From: Desulfuromonadales bacterium C00003107
Lineage (GTDB): Bacteria; Desulfobacterota; Desulfuromonadia; Desulfuromonadales; Syntrophotaleaceae
Length of the DNA stretch: 12,134 nucleotides
NCBI GenBank assembly: GCA_001751225.1
Contig: MAXT01000115.1
Span: 1 to 12,134 of the forward strand
Reading direction: 5' to 3'
The notes below the pieces were generated by a model that had not been told where the DNA came from, searched no databases, and saw nothing but the letters and a program-made list of their open reading frames with translations. Below are positions 6,397 through 12,134 of this stretch, piece by piece; position 1 is the stretch's first letter, and every line of letters starts with the position of its first letter. Both the position numbers and the translations under genes were made by a program.

Positions 6397-8619
6397 TCAG
6401 CGTTTTTTCTTAAGCTTCCCCTTTAGATATTTTTTACTGCCTTGCTTGATGTCATAATATTTAACCGCCAACCGCCAAAACGAAGAAAACGGTCTGCCCC
6501 AATGCTCGCAATAACACTGAATCAACAGTTCGCGATCCGGCCAGTCAAGCTTATAGCAGATCCGTATCAGATCTAAAATACGCAAACGCCCAACAAGAGC
6601 CTTCTTCTCCAATTTGGCTCGGCCGATATCAATCAGGTAAGGGGTAATTTTACCGTCCTCATCCTGGGTGAGCATGAGGTTACCCACGGAAAGATCCCGA
6701 TGCAGGATGCCGGCATTGTGCATATTGCAAATAAAGCCAGTCAACAGATCAAACCACTTCTGTTTATCTAGCCCCCGGTACTCTGTTTGCCCTTGCCGAA
6801 AAGCGTTGCACACCTGGCGTGAGGAAAAAGCCCCGGGGATAAATTGACAGATATAGTAGCTGTCCCTGACCCCGCTATTGTGGTGACGCTCATAAAAGGC
6901 CACTGGCAAGGGCGTGCTGATGCCCTTCTGCAACATCCTGGAGGCGGTATTCCAGTGGCGCAGCCCCTTACTTGGCTTGAAGAGATAAAGCAGGCGCTTG
7001 CTGCCCCGCGGGCGATTGAACTTGACCGTCAGCTGCCGCTTCTCATCGAGAGGATGGGCGATATTCCACAGCCGGTTGCGGCGATCCCGCAGCACCGCCA
7101 GTTCGGCTTTCTGCACCACTTCATCCGGAGCCAATCGGTCGCCCAGCGTCGAGGAAGGCAACTCGTCGGTGGTGGTAAAAGCGCCGCGCCAGTGGTGGTT
7201 CTCCCAGGGCAAGGCCTGCACCTTGGGCATGGCAACGTAAATGATATCTGTTTTGCTCTTTTTCAACACGGATCGGCGCTCCGGTAATTGTTGGCTGGTC
7301 AGCCGCGGAAAATCGATAAAAAGCGGCCGTTCGTTGATCGCCACAGGTGAATCGACGATTTTGCCGCAAGCATGGGTAAAAATAGCGCCGGCCAGTTGCT
7401 CCGCGCTGTACAGCCCATCTAGCCGAAAGGCCTGGCTGTCACGGCACCAACAAACATGAAACACCTCATTGTCGGCGCCGGTAAAGGCAAAAAAACTGAC
7501 CCCGTTGACGTCACTGAAGGCCCAGTCGCAGTGGGCACTGCGCAGGCGCTGGGCAACATGACCTAGAGCAAAAAATGCCGGAGTCACAGTAAAGTTGTCG
7601 ACATCACCACGGACTCGTTTGTAAAAGCTTGAATGATCGATGGTGGGATAGTCCTCGGCCAGATCATCGATCAAACCATCACGCCCGCAGATCATCGGTC
7701 CCCAGTAGACCCGGCTCAGGGAACCGCTGGTTGCGGCCAACAGCAGGTAGCGGGCCAGGTAGTCAACCTTCTTATCCTGCGGATAGAGGGACCAGCGGCG
7801 CAGCCGTTTGGTCGACCAGAACTTACAGGTCGAAAAAGTCTTCTGGCAGCCGGCCTTTTTTCCCAAAGACTGCAAAATATGCGCTTTTTTGACCAGATTG
7901 AGTTTTAGCAGGTTAGTCGCCCAACGCCCTAGAACACGATGGTCATAGGCCTCAGGTTCGATAACCCGTTCGACAAACAAGTTGTTGGTATGAATATCGG
8001 GAGCCCGTGAAATACGCCGCATGGCAGACAAAATGGCGGCGTTGTAAACCGGCTCAAAATCTTGAATATTTGGTCCGGCCAGAATGACGGTATGATCTTT
8101 CGCTGCCTCGCAGGCGATCACCCAGGCCTGCAGATAGCTGCGAGGACCAAAGCCAGACCACTTCTTGCGATTGGGGGTGCTTCCGATTTCGAAAACCTCC
8201 ACCCGCTGGGCATAGCGGCTGAACACCTCGGCAACAAAGGTCCGCCATTGCTCCTGCACTCCCTTGTCCGCCAGCATCTTTTTGGCCATGTCCAAGGGCG
8301 GGAGAACCACTAGAGAAACCTCAAATTTCTCATCAAGGAGTTTATCAAGAAATCTGGTCGCCGGGCCGTCAAAGCTACAGTAACTGAATCCCATCCGCAC
8401 ATTATTGATGCCGAGCTCCCGAAGGCGGTCCAAGACATAATCATCGCAACGCTCGTCCTCGGAAGAAGCGATATTTATACCGAAAAAGTCTTCAGGAATT
8501 CGCAGGGGAGCCTTCGATTTATGACTCAAATAGCCCCAGGTGAACGGCGAGAGCAGGCCGGTGATGATATCCCCTAAGGCGAGGGGCAAACAATAACGGC
8601 GTTGAAGTAATTTATTCAA
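6397..8619 (-). CDS. Glycoside-hydrolase-like barrel fused to a Kdo/WaaP-type kinase
   Basis: A 740-residue two-module protein. Residues about 45-360 read as a (beta/alpha)8 barrel of the GH-A/GH39-like type (FFGINI, NVRMGFSYC, VEVFEIGSTPN, RVYWGPM), followed by a small beta-rich domain (about 370-437). Residues about 455-735 form a kinase-fold domain of the lipopolysaccharide kinase (WaaP/KdkA/InaA) kind: likely ATP-binding K533, the GISTPLPVAF segment, catalytic loop HRDLSVGN with D642 and N647, and metal-binding D664 in LIDIGRAKL. The C-terminus is very basic (KKYLKGKLKKKR), which suits binding at a membrane or anionic glycan. The kinase residues look intact, but the barrel seems to lack both catalytic glutamates (Thr148 and Cys265 at the aligned places), so it may bind rather than cleave sugar. 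The start codon is TTG at 8619: no ATG, GTG or other TTG lies upstream in frame before a stop, and the first internal ATG (residue 76) would cut into the barrel. No signal peptide is evident. A role in phosphorylating a cell-surface or lipid-linked glycan is inference. Confidence 0.85.
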   Translation of the reverse strand: MNKLLQRRYCLPLALGDIITGLLSPFTWGYLSHKSKAPLRIPEDFFGINIASSEDERCDDYVLDRLRELGINNVRMGFSYCSFDGPATRFLDKLLDEKFEVSLVVLPPLDMAKKMLADKGVQEQWRTFVAEVFSRYAQRVEVFEIGSTPNRKKWSGFGPRSYLQAWVIACEAAKDHTVILAGPNIQDFEPVYNAAILSAMRRISRAPDIHTNNLFVERVIEPEAYDHRVLGRWATNLLKLNLVKKAHILQSLGKKAGCQKTFSTCKFWSTKRLRRWSLYPQDKKVDYLARYLLLAATSGSLSRVYWGPMICGRDGLIDDLAEDYPTIDHSSFYKRVRGDVDNFTVTPAFFALGHVAQRLRSAHCDWAFSDVNGVSFFAFTGADNEVFHVCWCRDSQAFRLDGLYSAEQLAGAIFTHACGKIVDSPVAINERPLFIDFPRLTSQQLPERRSVLKKSKTDIIYVAMPKVQALPWENHHWRGAFTTTDELPSSTLGDRLAPDEVVQKAELAVLRDRRNRLWNIAHPLDEKRQLTVKFNRPRGSKRLLYLFKPSKGLRHWNTASRMLQKGISTPLPVAFYERHHNSGVRDSYYICQFIPGAFSSRQVCNAFRQGQTEYRGLDKQKWFDLLTGFICNMHNAGILHRDLSVGNLMLTQDEDGKITPYLIDIGRAKLEKKALVGRLRILDLIRICYKLDWPDRELLIQCYCEHWGRPFSSFWRLAVKYYDIKQGSKKYLKGKLKKKR

Positions 8620-8938
8620 AACAAAATCTGACCTATCAAAAAGACGTTTAAGTTCGAATATGCGATCAGTCGCAGTATCGCCAGCAGATAAAGTACACGC
8701 TCTGATGGCTAGAAATTTCTACTAAAGGAAAGACACCAAAACAACCTGTGTTTCTTACACCAGCCCTTGTATTGCTGTCAAATCGAGAGGTGGATAACTA
8801 CTATCTTCAGCTGACAAAAGATGCAGAGGAAGAGGACCCGTAAATCAGGGAACATATTCAAACCCATCAACCAAAAACCATTGTTCATTTTGTCTTCTGG
8901 ACCGTCAACTTACTGTAGCAACACGACCTATTTCAGTA
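8620..8938. other. Gene-free gap, possible coding relic
   Basis: This is the 319-base gap upstream of the fusion gene and downstream of the aconitase. No clear promoter or terminator was found. A plus-strand frame without an ATG runs from 8706 to TAA at 8841-8843, containing TPALVLLSNREVDNYYLQL. It continues in the same frame for another 24 codons to TAG at 8916-8918 (IREHIQTHQPKTIVHFVFW). This looks like two pieces of one decayed coding sequence interrupted by a stop, but I do not recognise the family. A near-perfect DnaA-box match lies at 8789-8797. Confidence 0.3.
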
Positions 8939-10876
8939 TCATTCCACCAGTTCCTGCCGCACCTTGTTAAGCGTTCCTCCTGCCAGCAGGCTATCTCGCT
9001 GGCGTTTAGGTACGTCCAGCAAGGCGATGACCTCGTCACCGTTCAACTGCACAGGAATTTCCGTATCGCCCCGTTCGACGCGCTGTCGCACTTCACCGAT
9101 TTCAAGCACCATGCCCTCTGCCAGCCGGTCGTAATCGGCCTGATTCTTAAAAATCAATGGCAGAACACCGAAATTGCACAGATTGGCCTGGTGGATGCGG
9201 GCGAAACTTTTGGCCAACTTGACCCGGACACCAAGATAACGGGGCGCCAAAGCGGCGTGTTCGCGACTGGAACCTTGACCGTAGTTATCTCCGCCGACCA
9301 CTGCCACATCGCCCAACTCGCGACAGCGGGCATGAAATTCGGGATCAAGCTGATAGAAGACAAATTCGCTGATCGCCTCAATATTGGAGCGCAAAGGCAA
9401 TACTTTGTTGCCGGCAGGCATAATACCATCGGTAGAAATATTGTCGCCGACCTTAATTGCCACGGTCAGCCGCAAAGTCTCGGGCAGGGGATCAAATTCG
9501 GGAAAGGGTTTAATGTTGGGACCGCGCACCACCTCGGTAAGGCGCAATTCCTCACGGGGATAGACTACCGATGAGCGGTCTATAAGCCGCTTCGCCGGCT
9601 CTTCAATCTGTGGGTAGGCCAGCTGCTGGCTCAGTTCCCGGGGATCGGTGATGACCCCGGTCAGAGCGGCAGCCACCGCCGTCTCAGGAGAGCATAGGTA
9701 GACCTGGTCACCCTTGGTGCCAGAGCGGCCGGGAAAGTTGCGGGGAAAGGTACGCAAACTGACCTGCCCGGTGCCGGGCGCCTGGCCCATGCCGATGCAG
9801 CCGAGACAGCCGGACTGGTGAATTTTGGCCCCGGACATCATCAACGGAAGAATGCCGCCAGCCTCGGCAATGTTTTCCAGCACCTGGCGGCTACCGGGAT
9901 TGATGTGCAGATCGGTCTCCGGGGCGCTGTGGCGTCCTTCGAGGATGCGCACCACCCGCAACAGATCCTTATAGCCGCTGTTGGCGCTAGAGCCGACTAT
10001 CACCTGATCGACCTTCGTTCCGGCCACCGCGGCCACCGCCACCACCTTGCCCGGCGAGGAAGGGCAGGCGATGAGGGGCTCAACCGTGGAAAGATCGATC
10101 TCGTCATATTCATCGTAACTGGCGCCCCCATCGGCGGCCAGGGGCTGCCAGGCCTCTTCTCGCCCCTGAGCGGCCAGATAGGCTCGGGTCTGCTCGTCGG
10201 AAGGGAATAGAGAACTGGTGGCGCCGAGTTCAGTGCCCATGTTGCCGATCGCCGCCCGATCCTCGACGGACAGGGTGGCGACTCCGGGGCCATAGTATTC
10301 CACCACCTTACCAACGCAGCCCTTGACATCGTAGCGACGCAACATCTCAAGGATGACATCCTTGGCGCTCACCCAGTCGGGCAATTTACCCGTCAGCCGA
10401 ACTCCCAAAACGTTTGGACAGGGCAGATAATAAGGCCGTCCGGCCATGGCCAGAGCCACATCGAGCCCGCCGGCGCCCATGGCCAACATGGACAAGCCGG
10501 CAGCGGCCGGGGTGTGACTGTCGGCGCCAAGCAGGGTCAAACTGGGGCGGCCGAAATTTTCCAGATGCACTTGGTGGGAGATGCCGTTGCCGGGCCGGCT
10601 GAAATGGATGCCGTAGCGGGCGCAGGCGCTCTGCAGGTAGCGGTGATCATCTGCATTGCGGAAGTCTGTCTGCAACAGGTTATGATCGACATACTGGGCA
10701 GCTAGATCGACCCGCACTCGTTCTAAACCAAGGGCCTCGAATTCGAGGAGTGCCATGGTGCCGGTAGCATCCTGCAGCAGGGTCTGATCGATACGGATGG
10801 CAATCTCTGCCCCGGAATCAAGAGTTCCTTCCAGGAGATGAGCGGCAACAATTTTTTCGGTCAGGTTGTGAGCCAT
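8939..10876 (-). CDS. Aconitate hydratase, Aquifex type
   Basis: Interconverts citrate and isocitrate in the citric acid cycle, using a 4Fe-4S cluster in the cytoplasm. The 645-residue length is well below the roughly 890 residues of classical AcnA/AcnB and matches the short Aquifex-type aconitases found in Geobacter-like bacteria and Aquificales. Visible motifs are GADSHTPAAAG (about 117-127), the cluster-binding pair C357/C360 in GCLGCIGMGQAPG, RTFPRNFPGRSG (375-386) and, in the C-terminal swivelling domain, NYGQGSSREHAALAPR (531-546) with KSFARIHQANL (556-566). The position of the third cluster ligand in classical aconitases (GSCTNS) reads GSSANS here, with Ser297 in place of Cys; this may be usual for the subfamily. 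AGGGAG (minus-strand sense, 10882-10887) lies five bases before the ATG. No other citric-acid-cycle gene is adjacent. A 3-isopropylmalate or homoaconitate dehydratase is the alternative, but the fused large and small subunits and the motif set favour aconitase. Confidence 0.92.
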   Translation of the reverse strand: MAHNLTEKIVAAHLLEGTLDSGAEIAIRIDQTLLQDATGTMALLEFEALGLERVRVDLAAQYVDHNLLQTDFRNADDHRYLQSACARYGIHFSRPGNGISHQVHLENFGRPSLTLLGADSHTPAAAGLSMLAMGAGGLDVALAMAGRPYYLPCPNVLGVRLTGKLPDWVSAKDVILEMLRRYDVKGCVGKVVEYYGPGVATLSVEDRAAIGNMGTELGATSSLFPSDEQTRAYLAAQGREEAWQPLAADGGASYDEYDEIDLSTVEPLIACPSSPGKVVAVAAVAGTKVDQVIVGSSANSGYKDLLRVVRILEGRHSAPETDLHINPGSRQVLENIAEAGGILPLMMSGAKIHQSGCLGCIGMGQAPGTGQVSLRTFPRNFPGRSGTKGDQVYLCSPETAVAAALTGVITDPRELSQQLAYPQIEEPAKRLIDRSSVVYPREELRLTEVVRGPNIKPFPEFDPLPETLRLTVAIKVGDNISTDGIMPAGNKVLPLRSNIEAISEFVFYQLDPEFHARCRELGDVAVVGGDNYGQGSSREHAALAPRYLGVRVKLAKSFARIHQANLCNFGVLPLIFKNQADYDRLAEGMVLEIGEVRQRVERGDTEIPVQLNGDEVIALLDVPKRQRDSLLAGGTLNKVRQELVE

Positions 10877-10937
10877 GACAACTCCCTTTATCGGGCAATA
10901 GTTACAGTGGCAAAACGATACAACAGACGGAAAAATT

Positions 10938-10965
10938 AAGGGCCGCTTGCATTCCCGGCCCCCTT
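10938..10965 (-). terminator. Terminator-like hairpin in the aconitase leader
   Basis: Read on the minus strand, AAGGGGGCCG pairs with CGGCCCTT (two-base bulge, ten-base loop) and is followed at once by AATTTTT, the form of an intrinsic terminator. It lies about 60 bases upstream of the aconitase ATG and just downstream of a TATAAT box, so it could act as an attenuator of aconitase transcription. It could instead stop antisense transcription entering from the channel gene, with the true aconitase promoter lying after it. The rightward side has no U-tract. Confidence 0.55.
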
Positions 10966-10976
10966 CTGTTAAGTAA

Positions 10977-10993
10977 AAAGCGCTTTAATTATA
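10977..10993 (-). promoter_or_regulatory. Candidate -10 box (TATAAT) and palindrome before aconitase
   Basis: On the minus strand a perfect TATAAT lies at 10993-10988. Directly after it comes the ten-base palindrome AAAGCGCTTT (10977-10986), at the expected transcription start. No good -35 is visible. A transcript from here would have a leader of roughly 105 bases containing the hairpin at 10938-10965. The palindrome could be an operator; its regulator is unknown. Confidence 0.35.
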
Positions 10994-11012
10994 CATCAAT
11001 GGAGGAATTAAG

Positions 11013-12134
11013 ATGAGCGCATTCTTCGCCACCCTGGAAACCATCCTGCAAGAGACCTTTCTCGGCATTAGCTTGAGCCGCTTTGCCGGCGCCTTCTTGG
11101 TGCTGATCGCGGCACTGATAATGAAAAAGGTCTTCGCCCACCTGTTTGTCAAAGTGATTTTCCCCCTGGCAACCCGCACCAAAAGCCGCTACGACGATCT
11201 CTTTTTACAGAGCATCCGAAAACCGGCGGAATTTCTGCTAGTCATCATCGGGATGTTCATTGCCCTGCAGATACTGCAACTGCCAACCGAACCCGCCAAC
11301 CTGCGGCGCGGCGCCTACGGTCTGTTCAAGGGCCTGGTGACCTTTGACATTGCCTGGGCGCTGTTCAACCTGGTGTCGCTCCTCGAAGCCTCTCTCGCCG
11401 GCTGGGTAAGTAAGACTGAATCGACCCTCGACGACCACCTGCTGCCTTTCATCCGCAAGAGCGTGCGGACCTTCATCGTCTTTTTGGCCTTGATCATGAC
11501 CATTCAGAATCTCGGCTATTCCATCTCCGGCCTGCTCGCCTCCCTCGGTATCGGCGGTCTGGCGGTGGCCCTGGCGGCCAAAGACACCTTGTCCAACATC
11601 TTCGGTTCGATGATGATTATTCTCGACCGGCCCTTTCACATCGGTGACTGGATCAAAACCGGCGACATGGAGGGTACCGTCGAGGAGATTGGTTTTCGCT
11701 CGACCAAGATCCGCACCTTTGCCAAGACCCTGATCACGGTACCGAACAACATCATCGCCAACCTGTCGGTGGACAACATTAGCCGCATGCCCAAGCGGCG
11801 CATCAAGCTGACCGTCGGCGTGACCTATGAAACCAGCCCGGAGCAGATGCGCCGGGCCGTGGAGGCAATCCGCAACTTGTTGCGGACTCACTCCGCCATC
11901 GACCAGGATTTCTTCCTAGTCAACTTCACCGAATTCAATGCCTCGTCCCTCGACATCCTGGTCTACTGCTTCACAAAAACGACGATGTGGGGCGAGTACC
12001 TCGACGCCCGAGAGGACGTCTGTTTGCAGATCATGGATATTCTCGAAGCCCACGGCATGGAGATCGCCTTTCCGAGCCGCAGCATCTATCTACGCAATAT
12101 CGACGAAGAAGAGGCTCTGCCGCTGGTGGAGCAC
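11013..12134 (+). CDS. MscS-family mechanosensitive channel (3' end missing)
   Basis: The frame is open from ATG 11013 to the window edge, giving 374 residues with no stop, so the C-terminus is cut off. By family it forms a heptameric inner-membrane channel that opens under membrane tension and releases solutes on osmotic downshock. Several hydrophobic helices are seen (about residues 22-40, 72-90, 105-126 and 150-168) before the glycine/alanine-rich pore helix GLLASLGIGGLAVALAAKD (173-191). After the pore come the MscS beta-domain (ILDRPFHIGDWIKTGDMEG, VPNNIIANLSVDNISR) and an alpha/beta region up to about residue 350. It has more membrane helices than E. coli MscS, like YnaI- and YbdG-type relatives. 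GGAGG at 11001-11005 lies seven bases before the ATG. It is transcribed divergently from the aconitase; no functional link is evident. Confidence 0.94.
   Translation, partial: MSAFFATLETILQETFLGISLSRFAGAFLVLIAALIMKKVFAHLFVKVIFPLATRTKSRYDDLFLQSIRKPAEFLLVIIGMFIALQILQLPTEPANLRRGAYGLFKGLVTFDIAWALFNLVSLLEASLAGWVSKTESTLDDHLLPFIRKSVRTFIVFLALIMTIQNLGYSISGLLASLGIGGLAVALAAKDTLSNIFGSMMIILDRPFHIGDWIKTGDMEGTVEEIGFRSTKIRTFAKTLITVPNNIIANLSVDNISRMPKRRIKLTVGVTYETSPEQMRRAVEAIRNLLRTHSAIDQDFFLVNFTEFNASSLDILVYCFTKTTMWGEYLDAREDVCLQIMDILEAHGMEIAFPSRSIYLRNIDEEEALPLVEH

Overview
The window looks like chromosomal DNA from a Gram-negative bacterium, most plausibly a Desulfuromonadales/Geobacter-type deltaproteobacterium. 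This is inferred from the protein families present: an Aquifex-type aconitase, exported MsrA and MsrB, a Cache-GGDEF protein and a WaaP/InaA-type sugar kinase fused to a glycosidase-like barrel. No rRNA, tRNA or marker gene confirms it. Most of the window has moderately high G+C; roughly the first 1 kb is clearly A+T-rich and reads like foreign or decayed DNA.

Layout: (1) Positions 1-1230 are an A+T-rich segment with one orphan multi-pass membrane protein (272-964, minus) between non-coding or degenerate stretches. (2) Positions 1236-4560 run rightward: an extended -10 promoter inside a perfect inverted repeat, a BaeR-like response regulator, a BaeS-like histidine kinase, then msrB and msrA, both with export signals, closed by a strong intrinsic terminator. 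This looks like a sensor-controlled repair module for oxidised periplasmic methionine. (3) Positions 4805-8619 run leftward: a 740-residue fusion of a glycoside-hydrolase-like barrel with a lipopolysaccharide-type kinase, then a membrane-bound Cache-GGDEF diguanylate cyclase. (4) Positions 8939-10876 (minus) encode an Aquifex-type aconitase, and 11013 to the right edge (plus) a divergently transcribed MscS-type channel cut off by the window end. The 136-base gap between them holds a TATAAT box, a palindrome and a terminator-like hairpin oriented toward the aconitase.

The most unusual items are: the glycosidase-like/kinase fusion, whose barrel seems to lack both catalytic glutamates; the parallel internal ribosome-binding-site/ATG pairs just after the signal peptides of msrB and msrA, suggesting dual localisation or recent acquisition of export signals; and the possible attenuator before the aconitase. 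No CRISPR array, intact insertion sequence, tRNA or riboswitch was recognised.
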